Source of the DNA: an uncultured Bacteroidales bacterium
Lineage (GTDB): Bacteria > Bacteroidota > Bacteroidia > Bacteroidales > UBA932
DNA length: 64,000 nt
Assembly: GCA_900318445.1 (NCBI GenBank)
Contig: ONKO01000004.1
Location: 1 to 64,000, forward strand
Direction of reading: 5' to 3'
Shown here in pieces: positions 34,882 to 43,585 of this stretch (positions are counted from its first letter, which is position 1; every line of letters begins with the position of its first letter). Made by a program: the position numbers and the translations under genes. The notes beneath the pieces are model-generated. The model was not told where the DNA came from. It saw only the letters and a program-made list of their open reading frames with translations, and did not search any database.

Positions 34882-37224
34882 ATGAAAATGACCTGGAATA
34901 ACCTATTGTCCTGCACCATGCTGGCCCTGGCCATCCATGCAGGATGCCCGGCATGGGCACAGAACCTCACAGACTACGTAGATCCCTTTATCGGCACTTC
35001 GGGAATGGGCCATACCTTCCCCGGGGCATGCGTGCCCTTCGGCGGCGTGCAGCTGAGCCCCGACACCGACACCATCCCGCACAACGTGGGTGGCCGGTAC
35101 CAGCCCGAGGTATATTCCCTCTGCGCGGGGTACCGCTACGAAGATCCCACCATCGTGGGCTTTTCGCACACGCACCTGAGCGGCACCGGACACTCGGACC
35201 TCGGGGATATCCTCCTGATGCCCACCACGGGTCCGCTCCATCTGAATCCCGGGACGGCCGATGCTCCCGGGACGGGCTATCGCAGCCGCTACAGCCACAG
35301 CTCCGAGACGGCGCATCCCGGCTATTATGCCGTGACGCTGGAGGATTACGGGATCCGGGCCGAGCTCAGCACCACCGCCCGCACCGGCATCCATCGCTAC
35401 ACCTATCCCGGTGAGGGAGAGCGCCATCTGGTGATGGACCTCTCGCACGGCATCTACAATTACGAGGGAAAGACCCTCTGGGCCAGCGTCCGCGTGGTGT
35501 CGCCCACCCTTGTCACCGGCTACCGCATCACGCAGGGATGGGCCCGCGAGCACTATACCTACTTCGCCGTCCGCTTCTCCCGTCCCATCCGGGACTACGG
35601 CTGCCGCGAGTCGGTGGCATCGGCCTACCAGGGCTTCTGGCGCAAATTCAGCACAGGCCATCATTTCCCCGAAATGGCCGGCCGGGGGCTCTCCCTGTGG
35701 TTCGACTTTGACTGGGCCGATGCCGCAGCGGACGACCTCACGGTGCAGGTGGCCCTCAGCGCCACGTCCGCGGAGGGTGCGCTTCGCAATCTGGAGGCCG
35801 AGGGCGGCAGCTTCGACGGCATTCGGGCCAGCGCCGGTGCGGCGTGGGAACGGGAACTGGGAAAAGTGTCGGCCGAGGGAACGGAGGACGAGCTGAAGAT
35901 GCTGTACACCTCCCTTTACCATACCATGATCAACCCTTCCGTCTACGACGACGTGGACGGTGCCTACCGCGGCCTGGACGGCAGCATCCACCAGGCCGAC
36001 GGCTGGAACAACTATACCGTTTTCTCCCTGTGGGATACGTACCGGGCCCAGCACCCGCTGCTGCTCCTCATGCATCCCGGCCGTGCCCGCGACATGGCGC
36101 TGTCCATGCTCGCCCACCAGGAGCAGAGCGCACACGGTCTTCTGCCCATCTGGTCCCTCATGGCCAATGAAGGATGGTGCATGAGCGGGTACCATGCGGT
36201 GTCGGTGCTTTCGGACGCCGTATCGGCCGGCATCGGCCTGCCCGGAGACCGCGCGCTGGAAGCGATGGATGCGACGGCCACCGTCCCGTATCTGGAGGGC
36301 CTGGAAGACTATATGAAGATAGGGTATGTCCCCCTGGAGGCTTCCTCCACCGGGGCTTCTACCACGCTGGAGTATGCCTACGACGACTGGACCATTTACC
36401 GGGCGGCTAAACTGCTGGGAAACAAATCTCTGGCGCAGAAATACCGGCAGCGGGCGTTCAGCTACCTGCATCTGTTCCCGTTCGGGGAGAACTTCGCGCA
36501 GGCGCGCTACCGGGATGGCCGGTGGAAAAAGAATTTCGATCCCCGGCAAACCTACGGAGAAGGCTTCATCGAAGGGAACTCCTACAATTTCTCGTTCCAT
36601 GTGCCGCACGACGTAGCCGGGCTCATCGGCCTGATGGGAGAAAAACAGTTCCTCAGGCAGCTGGATACGCTGTTCTCGGAGCCGCTGGATCCTCGGTACT
36701 ATGCCGACAACGAGGACATCGAGGAGTCCTGCCTCATTGGCGGGTATGTCCATGGCAATGAGCCGTCGCACCACATTCCCTACCTGTTTGCCTGGACTTC
36801 GAAGCCCTGGAAAGGAGAATACTGGCTGCGGGAGATCATGGAGCGGATGTACCGTCCTGTCCGGGACGGCCTGGGCGGCAACGACGACTGCGGACAGATG
36901 AGCGCGTGGTACATTTTCAGCGCCATGGGCTTCTATCCGGTGTGCCCGGGAAGCGGGGAGTTTGTGCTGGGCGCGCCCTTCCTGCCGCGGATGACCCTGC
37001 AGCTGGAAGGAGGAAAAAGCTTTACGGTGCTGGCCCCCGGCGTGAGCAGCCGCAACCGCTATGTCCAGCGGGTGAAGCTGAACGGGAAAAGGCTGACAAG
37101 GCGTTATTTGACGCGGGAAGACATCCTTTCCGGCGGTGTGCTTGAGTTTGAAATGGGCCCCCGTCCGTTGAAAAGAGGCGCTCCCCGGCAGGCAGATCTG
37201 CCGTACTCCCTGTCGCGGGAGTAG
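34882..37224 (+). CDS. GH92 alpha-mannosidase family protein
   Basis: 780 residues, exported (signal peptide about 1-26, ending AWAQ). The N-terminal domain opens DYVDPFIGTSGMGHTFPGA and includes GFSHTHLSGTGHSDLGD, both hallmarks of glycoside hydrolase family 92. The C-terminal (alpha/alpha)6 barrel has GNEPSHHIPYLF and GNDDCGQMSAWYIFSAMGFYP, where the catalytic acids and Ca site reside. GH92 enzymes remove alpha-linked mannose, often from N-glycans. No SusCD genes stand beside it, so it is a lone enzyme here. Size is normal for the family. Confidence 0.95.
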   Translation: MKMTWNNLLSCTMLALAIHAGCPAWAQNLTDYVDPFIGTSGMGHTFPGACVPFGGVQLSPDTDTIPHNVGGRYQPEVYSLCAGYRYEDPTIVGFSHTHLSGTGHSDLGDILLMPTTGPLHLNPGTADAPGTGYRSRYSHSSETAHPGYYAVTLEDYGIRAELSTTARTGIHRYTYPGEGERHLVMDLSHGIYNYEGKTLWASVRVVSPTLVTGYRITQGWAREHYTYFAVRFSRPIRDYGCRESVASAYQGFWRKFSTGHHFPEMAGRGLSLWFDFDWADAAADDLTVQVALSATSAEGALRNLEAEGGSFDGIRASAGAAWERELGKVSAEGTEDELKMLYTSLYHTMINPSVYDDVDGAYRGLDGSIHQADGWNNYTVFSLWDTYRAQHPLLLLMHPGRARDMALSMLAHQEQSAHGLLPIWSLMANEGWCMSGYHAVSVLSDAVSAGIGLPGDRALEAMDATATVPYLEGLEDYMKIGYVPLEASSTGASTTLEYAYDDWTIYRAAKLLGNKSLAQKYRQRAFSYLHLFPFGENFAQARYRDGRWKKNFDPRQTYGEGFIEGNSYNFSFHVPHDVAGLIGLMGEKQFLRQLDTLFSEPLDPRYYADNEDIEESCLIGGYVHGNEPSHHIPYLFAWTSKPWKGEYWLREIMERMYRPVRDGLGGNDDCGQMSAWYIFSAMGFYPVCPGSGEFVLGAPFLPRMTLQLEGGKSFTVLAPGVSSRNRYVQRVKLNGKRLTRRYLTREDILSGGVLEFEMGPRPLKRGAPRQADLPYSLSRE

Positions 37225-37234
37225 AATTTCTTTG

Positions 37235-37242
37235 TATCTTTG
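37235..37242 (+). promoter_or_regulatory. Bacteroidota -7 box TATCTTTG for prfB
   Basis: TATCTTTG ends 6 bp upstream of the prfB ATG (37249). If the transcription start follows at the usual ~7 bp, the message would be nearly leaderless. Confidence 0.6.
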
Positions 37243-37248
37243 CAGTCT

Positions 37249-38391
37249 ATGACTACACAGGAACAGATCAAAGATTTACAGGAGCGGGTAGCTGCGCTGG
37301 ACGGCTGCCTCCATATAGACGACAAACGGAAGGAAGTGGCGGCCAAGACCGAGGAAACCCTGGCCCCGGATTTCTGGGGAGACCCCAAGGCGGCCGAGGC
37401 TTTCCTGAAGAAACTCTCCGGCATCAAGTCGTGGGTGACGGACTTCGACAAGGCCCGGAGCCAGGCCGATGACCTGGATGTGCTCTACGACTTTGCCAAG
37501 GACAGCCTGAGCGGTTCCGAGGACGAGGCCATGGAAACGGCCGAATCCAAAGAACTGGACGTTGCCTATGCGCAGGCCGTGGAGGCTGTGGAAGCCCTGG
37601 AGCTCCGTAACATGCTGGGCAACGAAGGAGACAACCTGGGGGCTGTCCTTACCATCAACTCCGGAGCCGGCGGCACCGAGGCCAACGACTGGAGCGCCAT
37701 GCTCATGCGCATGTACACCCGCTGGTGCGAGCGAAACGGCTACAAATACACGGTGACCTCGCTGCTGGAAGGCGAGGAAGTAGGTATCAAGAGTACCATC
37801 ATCGAGGTGGAGGGAGACTACGCCTACGGCTATCTGAAGGCCGAAAACGGTGTGCACCGCCTGGTGCGCATTTCCCCGTTCAATGCCCAGGGAAAGCGCC
37901 AGACCACTTTCTCCAGCGTGTTCGTGTACCCCCTGGTGGACGATACCATTAACATCGAGATCAATCCCTCGGACCTGGAGTGGGATACCTTCCGCAGCGG
38001 CGGCCATGGCGGCCAGAACGTGAACAAGGTGGAAACCGGCGTTCGCGTGCGGCACATTCCCTCCGGCATCATGGTGGAAAATACGGAGACCCGCAGCCAG
38101 CAGGACAACCGCCAGCGCGCGCTCCTCATCCTCAAGTCACGCCTGTATGACATTGAACTCAAAAAGCGCCAGGAAAAACAGGCCGAGCTCGAAGGCCAGA
38201 AAAAGCGCATCGAGTGGGGCTCCCAGATCCGCAACTATGTCCTGCATCCGTACAAGCTGGTGAAAGACCTGCGTACAGGATACAACACCGCCGATACACA
38301 GGGTGTGCTCGACGGTGATATCAATGAGTTTATGAAAGCTTATCTGATGGGTAAGGGCGCCGCGGTCACAGACCCCGACGACCTGGACTAG
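37249..38391 (+). CDS. prfB: Peptide chain release factor 2
   Basis: 380 residues from ATG 37249; an upstream TTG at 37240 would lie in the promoter box. The GGQ motif is in GGHGGQNVNK (about 250), and the stop-codon recognition motif SPF occurs in RISPFN (about 209), which identifies RF2 (UGA/UAA). The gene reads in one frame, so the programmed +1 frameshift at codon ~25 found in many bacterial prfB genes is absent. The 3' end overlaps the convergent pncB by 4 bp. Confidence 0.95.
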   Translation: MTTQEQIKDLQERVAALDGCLHIDDKRKEVAAKTEETLAPDFWGDPKAAEAFLKKLSGIKSWVTDFDKARSQADDLDVLYDFAKDSLSGSEDEAMETAESKELDVAYAQAVEAVEALELRNMLGNEGDNLGAVLTINSGAGGTEANDWSAMLMRMYTRWCERNGYKYTVTSLLEGEEVGIKSTIIEVEGDYAYGYLKAENGVHRLVRISPFNAQGKRQTTFSSVFVYPLVDDTINIEINPSDLEWDTFRSGGHGGQNVNKVETGVRVRHIPSGIMVENTETRSQQDNRQRALLILKSRLYDIELKKRQEKQAELEGQKKRIEWGSQIRNYVLHPYKLVKDLRTGYNTADTQGVLDGDINEFMKAYLMGKGAAVTDPDDLD

Positions 38392-39896
38392 TCAATCTTG
38401 AAATTCTCGATTTCCTTGATGAGTTTGCCGATGATGCCCATCTTCACGTTGTACAGGGCGTCGGAGATATCCACTTTGTAGTAGTGGGGGTTGATGAGAC
38501 GGCGCTCGGCAGGGGAGAAGTGGTGCAGGTTGTCCTGGTAGAACTGCTTCTTCTGGCCCAGGGTGTGCTGCGGGCACACGCGGACGCCTTTTGCGATGGC
38601 CTGGTGCTGTAGAGGCCGGGCCTCGTAGGAACCCTGTTCGAAGGTCTTGGTCTTGTAGAAGTCAAACTCGTCCCTTACCGTGACGCTCTCTCCATGCTGC
38701 AGGGCCATGTCCATCTCGTCGCCACGCAGGCAGGTGACGTCTACCTTGTGCACATAGCCGTCGTAGTGGTTGCCTTTCACGCTGTCCTGGGCCGATATGC
38801 GCCAGGTGATCTGGAAGCCGGGGTTGATGAGCTTGATCTTGTCCTCGGAGCGTTTGATGACGGGCTCTCCGTCAATCTGGACCAGCTTGTACACGTTTCC
38901 AAAGCAGGGGGCTGCCTTGGAGGTGGCGATGGCGTCGCCTACGCCGTAGCTGTCAATGCGGGCGCCCTGGCGCTCCAGGTCTGTGATGAGGTATTCGTCC
39001 AGACCGTTGGTGGCGAAGATCTTGCACTTTGTGAGGCCGTGTTCGTCCAGGATGGCACGGACCTCCTGGGAAAGGTAGGCCAGGTCTCCGCTGTCCAGAC
39101 GCACGCCGTAACCGGGGGCATAGGTGTCGTCGATGCCCATTTCCCGGAAGCTGCGGATGGCGTTTTTGACGCCGCAGCGGAGGGTGTCGTACGTGTCAAT
39201 GAGGAGAATCAGGTTCTCTCCCATGTGCGTACGGATATAGTCGGTGAAGGCTTTGTGCTCGCCTTCGACGGTGCTTCCGTAGGAGGTGATGAAACTGTGG
39301 GCCATGGTGCCGGTTGAGGGCACGTTGTTGAAGGCACCGGTGAGGATGTTGGAGGAGCTGGCACAGCCGGCAATCTGGGCGGCTTTGCCTCCGTAGACGG
39401 CTGCCCAGGGGCCGTGGGCACGGCGGGAGCCGAACTCGCTCACGGGTTTGTCGGTGCTGCGGCACACGCGGGATGCCTTGGTGGCTACGGCCATCTGGTG
39501 GTTGAGGATGCATAGCATGGGCGTTTCCAGCACCTGTGCCTCAATCATGGGGGCCACAACCGTGACGATGGGCTGGTTGGGGAAGGCAATTTCGCCTTCG
39601 CGCATGCAGTACAGGTCTCCGGTGAACTTCATGCCGGCCAGATAGTGGCGGAACTCCTTGTAGGCGTCCCCGGGCAGGAATTTCTCGTAAAACTCTTCGG
39701 GTTCCGTACCCAGGGCCTGCACCATCTGGATCACTTCCTCGGTGCCGCTCACGACGGCCCAGTTGTTACTTTCCGGAGCCTGGCGGTAAAACAGGTTGAA
39801 TACGGCTATCTGGTCCTGCTTCCCGCAGTCGAGATAGGACTTTCCCATGGTGTACTGGTACTTGTCCGATACATACGCGTTGTTAATGATATTCAT
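38388..39896 (-). CDS. pncB: Nicotinate phosphoribosyltransferase
   Basis: 502 residues. The N-terminus NAYVSDKYQYTMG and the motifs SFREMGIDDTYAPGYGVRLDSGDLAYL and FATNGLDEYLI are typical of nicotinate phosphoribosyltransferase, which makes nicotinate mononucleotide in NAD salvage. The start is ATG 39896 with TATCTTTG upstream. Convergent with prfB. There is no neighbouring NAD gene. Confidence 0.95.
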   Translation of the reverse strand: MNIINNAYVSDKYQYTMGKSYLDCGKQDQIAVFNLFYRQAPESNNWAVVSGTEEVIQMVQALGTEPEEFYEKFLPGDAYKEFRHYLAGMKFTGDLYCMREGEIAFPNQPIVTVVAPMIEAQVLETPMLCILNHQMAVATKASRVCRSTDKPVSEFGSRRAHGPWAAVYGGKAAQIAGCASSSNILTGAFNNVPSTGTMAHSFITSYGSTVEGEHKAFTDYIRTHMGENLILLIDTYDTLRCGVKNAIRSFREMGIDDTYAPGYGVRLDSGDLAYLSQEVRAILDEHGLTKCKIFATNGLDEYLITDLERQGARIDSYGVGDAIATSKAAPCFGNVYKLVQIDGEPVIKRSEDKIKLINPGFQITWRISAQDSVKGNHYDGYVHKVDVTCLRGDEMDMALQHGESVTVRDEFDFYKTKTFEQGSYEARPLQHQAIAKGVRVCPQHTLGQKKQFYQDNLHHFSPAERRLINPHYYKVDISDALYNVKMGIIGKLIKEIENFKID

Positions 39897-39913
39897 GTTT
39901 CGCTTAATTTATG

Positions 39914-39921
39914 CAAAGATA
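39914..39921 (-). promoter_or_regulatory. Bacteroidota -7 box TATCTTTG for pncB
   Basis: On the minus strand TATCTTTG lies 17 bp upstream of the pncB start, a normal distance for a short leader. Confidence 0.65.
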
Positions 39922-39962
39922 CAAAAAAAGCGAATGCGGTGAACCAGGTCCGGCGCTACGCG

Positions 39963-41933
39963 CTATTCTGCGAATACCATCTCATCGAAGAGGTAATCGG
40001 CATGTCCCACCTCCTTGATCACAAAGAGGAGGTAACGGACGTCCAGGGAGATGTTACGGCAGATCTCCGGATCAAAGACGAGGTCGCTCATGGTACCTTC
40101 CCACACGCGGTCGAAGTTGATGCCGATGAGGTTGCCGTCGGCGTTGAGCACCGGGCTGCCGGAATTGCCGCCGGTGGTGTGGTTGGTGGCCAGGAAGCAG
40201 ACGGGCTGGTTCTCGAAGCCGCCGCGGGCGTAGATGTCACGCAGCACCTGCGGAATGTTGTAGTCGAAGATGTCGGGGTTATCCTTCTCGATGATACCTT
40301 TCAGGGTAGAGACAGGCCGATAGTAAACGGCGTCGGAAGGCTGATATCCTTCCACGTGGCCGTACGCTACGCGAAGCGTGAGGTTGGCGTCGGGGTAGAA
40401 GGTCTTGTCGGCCTCGAATTCCATCTGTCCCTGCATATAGTCGCGGTACCTCAGGGTGATAGCCTGGTTGTATTCACGAACAACGGGCATAATCTGCTGG
40501 GTGTAGTGCTCGTTCAGCGCCTCTGCAAGGGCTTTGCACTCGTTCTCATCGGCAAAGACGGCGTCTTTCCAGGCCACCATGTCGCCGTTATACTGCGCAC
40601 GTTTCTCCAGGAAAAACTCCGGCTTGTAGGTATCTTCAAGGGCCTTGTCGAAGGCTTCCATCATGGCCACGAAGATTTCCTCGTCGATGGGCTGGTAGTA
40701 GTCTTTCATGTCCAGCTTGCGTCCCATGCCCATCTGGATTTTTTCCACGGCACGGACGGTCTCGTTGTAGTACTCGTAGGCGCGGTAGACGGGATTACGC
40801 TGGGTATAGAGGTTGTGCAGCATTTCCGTCAGCCAGGCATAGCGGGTGCCCCGGGCCCACTCCTCGAAACGGGCTTCGTAGGCCTGCTTCACGGGGACTA
40901 CCTTGTTCTTGCGAAGGCCCTTTTCCTCTCCCTGCCACTTTTTCCAGGCGTTGGCAACGGAAGCGTACTTGGAAGAGTACTGGATGCGGACGGCCTGGCT
41001 CCGGTCCATGTACTTTTTCATGATGCCAAGGCGCGTGGTGCGAAGGGCAATCTTCTCGGGGTCGGAGACGTTCTGGATATATTCCACCAGGTCTGAGTGC
41101 ACATACTCCTGCGTACTGCCAGGGCAGCCGTAGACGAAGGTGAAATCGCCTTCCTTCACGCCTGCGGTGGAGATTTTCATGAAACGTTTGGGGTGATAGG
41201 GCACGTTGGTTTCGCTATACTCGGCGGGCATGTTGTCTGCGCCGGCGTAGATACGGAAGATGGAGAAGTCGCCGGTATGGCGGGGCCACATCCAGTTGTC
41301 GGTTTCTCCGCCAAACTTGCCGATGGAAGACGGCGGAGCGCCCACCAGGCGTACGTCGGTGTACTCACGGAAGACAAACAGGAAGTACTGGTTGCCATAG
41401 AACAAGGCCTCCACGCTGGCCTTTAGTCCCTGACCGTCCTTGACGGCCTGTTCCTTGAGCTTGTCTGCATTCTTTTTTACCAGTGCCTGGCGCTGCTCTT
41501 CGGTCATCTTGGCCTTGTATCCCTTGAGTACCATGGCCGTCACGTCCTCCATGCGCTCCAGGAACCGCACGGTGAGGCCCGGGTTGGGGAGTTCCTCGGC
41601 CCGGGACATGGCCCAGAAACCGTCCTTCAGGTAGTCGTGTTCCACGGAGGAGTGTTTCTGGATATAGCTGTAGCCGCAGTGGTGGTTGGTAAACAGGAGG
41701 CCATCGGCGCTCACCAGTTCTCCGGTGCAGCCGCTGCCGAAGAGCACGACGGCATCTTTCAGGCTGGCCTGGTTCACGCTGTAGACATCTTCGGCCGAGA
41801 GCTTGAAGCCTTTGGCCTGCATGTCGCCGATACGCTGGGAGATAAGGGCCGGGAGCCACATGCCTTCATCGGCCTTCAGGAGGGGGGAAGCCATGCAGAG
41901 CAGCATGGCGCTCAGAGTGAGGATACGTTTCAT
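39963..41933 (-). CDS. S46-family dipeptidyl-peptidase (DPP11-like)
   Basis: 656 residues, exported (signal peptide about 1-21). Catalytic-site motifs are TNHHCGYS (His about 85) and TGGNSGSPV (Ser about 594) of peptidase family S46. NFDRVWEGTMSD follows the Ser; the Arg at this position matches DPP11 of Porphyromonas gingivalis (Asp/Glu specificity), whereas DPP7 has Gly there. These periplasmic enzymes cut dipeptides from peptide N-termini. It is monocistronic and divergent from the nucleoside phosphorylase. Confidence 0.92.
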   Translation of the reverse strand: MKRILTLSAMLLCMASPLLKADEGMWLPALISQRIGDMQAKGFKLSAEDVYSVNQASLKDAVVLFGSGCTGELVSADGLLFTNHHCGYSYIQKHSSVEHDYLKDGFWAMSRAEELPNPGLTVRFLERMEDVTAMVLKGYKAKMTEEQRQALVKKNADKLKEQAVKDGQGLKASVEALFYGNQYFLFVFREYTDVRLVGAPPSSIGKFGGETDNWMWPRHTGDFSIFRIYAGADNMPAEYSETNVPYHPKRFMKISTAGVKEGDFTFVYGCPGSTQEYVHSDLVEYIQNVSDPEKIALRTTRLGIMKKYMDRSQAVRIQYSSKYASVANAWKKWQGEEKGLRKNKVVPVKQAYEARFEEWARGTRYAWLTEMLHNLYTQRNPVYRAYEYYNETVRAVEKIQMGMGRKLDMKDYYQPIDEEIFVAMMEAFDKALEDTYKPEFFLEKRAQYNGDMVAWKDAVFADENECKALAEALNEHYTQQIMPVVREYNQAITLRYRDYMQGQMEFEADKTFYPDANLTLRVAYGHVEGYQPSDAVYYRPVSTLKGIIEKDNPDIFDYNIPQVLRDIYARGGFENQPVCFLATNHTTGGNSGSPVLNADGNLIGINFDRVWEGTMSDLVFDPEICRNISLDVRYLLFVIKEVGHADYLFDEMVFAE

Positions 41934-41950
41934 TTAGGATAGATTTTGCA

Positions 41951-41958
41951 CAAAAATA
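41951..41958 (-). promoter_or_regulatory. Bacteroidota -7 box TATTTTTG for the S46 peptidase
   Basis: On the minus strand TATTTTTG lies 17 bp upstream of the peptidase start codon. Confidence 0.55.
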
Positions 41959-41970
41959 GCAATTATTTCT

Positions 41971-41978
41971 TACCTTTG
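41971..41978 (+). promoter_or_regulatory. Bacteroidota -7 box TACCTTTG for the phosphorylase
   Basis: TACCTTTG lies 24 bp before the ATG at 42003. It is only 12 bp from the opposing peptidase box, so the two promoters lie nearly back to back. Confidence 0.6.
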
Positions 41979-42002
41979 TGAGGATTAGACTACATTTATA
42001 CT

Positions 42003-42887
42003 ATGAGAATACCCGAATCAGAACTGATTATCAACAGCGACGGTTCCGTGTTTCACATTCACCTGAAACCCGAAGAACTGGCCGACAACGTCATCATGGT
42101 GGGAGACCCTTCCCGCGTGGACATGATTGGAGAATACCTGACAGATATCGAATTCCGCCACGAATCCCGTGAATTCGTATCCATCACCGGCAAACGCAAC
42201 GGAAAGCGCATCACGGCGCTGTCCCACGGCATCGGCCCGGACAATATCGACATTGTGATGACCGAGCTCGACGCCCTGGCCAATGTGGACTTCAAAACCC
42301 GCGAGGTAAAGCCCGTGCACAAGGCCCTCAACATCCTCCGCATCGGCACCTCCGGCGCCCTGCATGCCGACATTCCGCTGGGAAGCTACGTACTGTCGCA
42401 TATCAGCGTGGGCTTTGACGGAGTCATGAACTGGTACGGAAACCGTGAAAAAGTTACCATCCCCGCCGTAGAAGAAGCCTTCAAAAAGCACATGAACTGG
42501 CTGGACGTACTGCCTTCCCCTTACTTTGTGAAGGCATCGCCCAAGATCATCGACCTGATGAAGGACGTGACGATCAAGGGCGTTACCATCTCGGCTCCCG
42601 GCTTCTACGGTCCCCAGGGCCGTGTGGTCCGCGTTCCGCTGGCCATGCCCAACATGCTGGAAGACATTGAGAGCTTCCGCTTCAGCGAGGCCGGAGAAGA
42701 CTACCGCATCACCAACTTCGAGATGGAAAGCGCTCCGCTCGCCGGCCTGGCCGCGCAGCTGGGACACAACGCCTCCACCGTGTGCTGCATCATTGCCAAC
42801 CGTTATCTCCAGAGCTCCAACCCGGACTACAAACCGGCCATCCGTAAACTCGTGGAACTGGCCGTGGACCGTATGAGCACGCTGTAA
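42003..42887 (+). CDS. Nucleoside phosphorylase (uridine phosphorylase-like)
   Basis: 294 residues of the phosphorylase superfamily (PNP_UDP_1). Motifs are MVGDPSRVDMIGEYL at the N-terminus, ILRIGTSGAL (phosphate-binding) and NFEMESAPLAGLAAQLG (ribose-binding Glu). It cleaves a nucleoside with phosphate to give base and ribose-1-phosphate; uridine is the most likely substrate from the family, but this is not proven. Monocistronic; a large palindrome-filled gap follows. Confidence 0.92.
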   Translation: MRIPESELIINSDGSVFHIHLKPEELADNVIMVGDPSRVDMIGEYLTDIEFRHESREFVSITGKRNGKRITALSHGIGPDNIDIVMTELDALANVDFKTREVKPVHKALNILRIGTSGALHADIPLGSYVLSHISVGFDGVMNWYGNREKVTIPAVEEAFKKHMNWLDVLPSPYFVKASPKIIDLMKDVTIKGVTISAPGFYGPQGRVVRVPLAMPNMLEDIESFRFSEAGEDYRITNFEMESAPLAGLAAQLGHNASTVCCIIANRYLQSSNPDYKPAIRKLVELAVDRMSTL

Positions 42888-42894
42888 TTTGTTT

Positions 42895-43079
42895 GGACCT
42901 GGTCCATTAGGGGGAGGCGCCGGACCTGGTCCACCCTCATTTTGGACGAGGTCCCACTGGTTTTTGGACGAGGTCCGATTTTACCCCTTGGACCAGGTCC
43001 ACTGAGTGTGCCCTACACATATCTGTAATGGCAAAGTGCTGGACCTGGTCCAGCACTTATTTTTGGACCTGGTCCAAAA
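42895..43079. repeat. Seven copies of near-palindrome GGACCTGGTCC
   Basis: GGACCTGGTCC occurs at 42895, 42922, 43041 and 43065; GGACGAGGTCC at 42944 and 42966; and GGACCAGGTCC (its reverse complement) at 42990. Two copies extend to longer palindromes: 43034-43058 (25 bp) and 43061-43079 (19 bp). No gene runs through the cluster. Confidence 0.88.
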
Positions 43080-43091
43080 GGATTTCCAGAC

Positions 43092-43253
43092 GGTGCAGGT
43101 TCACGGACAGGCGGCGCAGGTTCCGGGACAGGCGGCGCAAGTTCCGGGTGTCAACGGTGCAGGTTCCAAAACAGGGGCGGGACCTGCGCCGCGAATCGGC
43201 CTTCTACGTTGCTCTGGTGGCTCAGGTTTCGGCCCTAAAATGGAACCTGCGCC
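43092..43253. repeat. GG(C/T)GCAGGTTCC repeat cluster
   Basis: Direct copies lie at about 43092, 43113, 43134 and 43156 (GGTGCAGGTTC, GGCGCAGGTTCC, GGCGCAAGTTCC, GGTGCAGGTTCC). Inverted copies lie at about 43180 (GGACCTGCGCC) and 43242 (GGAACCTGCGCC). The first three are spaced about 21 bp apart. Confidence 0.75.
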
Positions 43254-43290
43254 ATCGGGGTGCTAGTGGGCTTTTTCGCAACTCCCCAGC

Positions 43291-43344
43291 CGATGTACGT
43301 ACAAAAAACCGGCAATCCAGTGCAGTGGCGATGTACGTACATCG
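43291..43344. repeat. CGATGTACGTAC direct repeat with 16-bp palindrome
   Basis: CGATGTACGTAC occurs at 43291 and again at 43329, where it extends to the perfect 16-bp palindrome CGATGTACGTACATCG (43329-43344). Confidence 0.75.
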
Positions 43345-43349
43345 GTAGC

Positions 43350-43458
43350 CGTGGCGCTTAATCCGTCAATAATCAGCATGTTAGCACAACTGACGGGTAT
43401 GAAATGCATACCCGTCAGTTGTGCTAATCCTTTAGTATTCATCTGTTTAAGCGCCACG
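43350..43458. repeat. Nested inverted repeat with 21-bp-stem hairpin
   Basis: The inner arms 43381-43401 and 43407-43427 are perfect reverse complements (21 bp) with a 5-base loop. The outer arms CGTGGCGCTTAA (43350-43361) and its complement (43447-43458) enclose the whole. There is no T-run, so it does not look like an intrinsic terminator. Confidence 0.85.
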
Positions 43459-43585
43459 TTGCACCGCGGCGACAGTACCGCCACAACACTATAATTAGGA
43501 AAGAGGCCTTGCCGGGGTGGGGCGTTTTATACGTTATAAAATTAGCCCTGCCCGAGGTTGGCATTATCAGACAAGGCGGCAGCCC

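Larger units (their letters stand above)
42888..43585. other. 700-bp convergent intergenic gap, palindromes and no gene
   Basis: The region lies between two gene 3' ends. It holds a GGACC[T/A]GGTCC cluster (42895-43079), a GCAGGTTCC cluster (43092-43253), a palindromic repeat (43291-43344) and a nested hairpin (43350-43458). Small open frames here are short and not conserved in composition. From about 43460 to 43585 there is nothing I can assign. Confidence 0.7.

Noticed and set aside
34903-36774. 623-residue open frame on the minus strand
   Set aside because: It is the shadow of the GH92 gene; no motif, and composition fits complement of a GC-rich gene.
42895-43253. CRISPR or parS cluster
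   Set aside because: Repeat units are too short and irregularly spaced for CRISPR, and they do not resemble the common parS consensus (TGTTTCACGTGAAACA).
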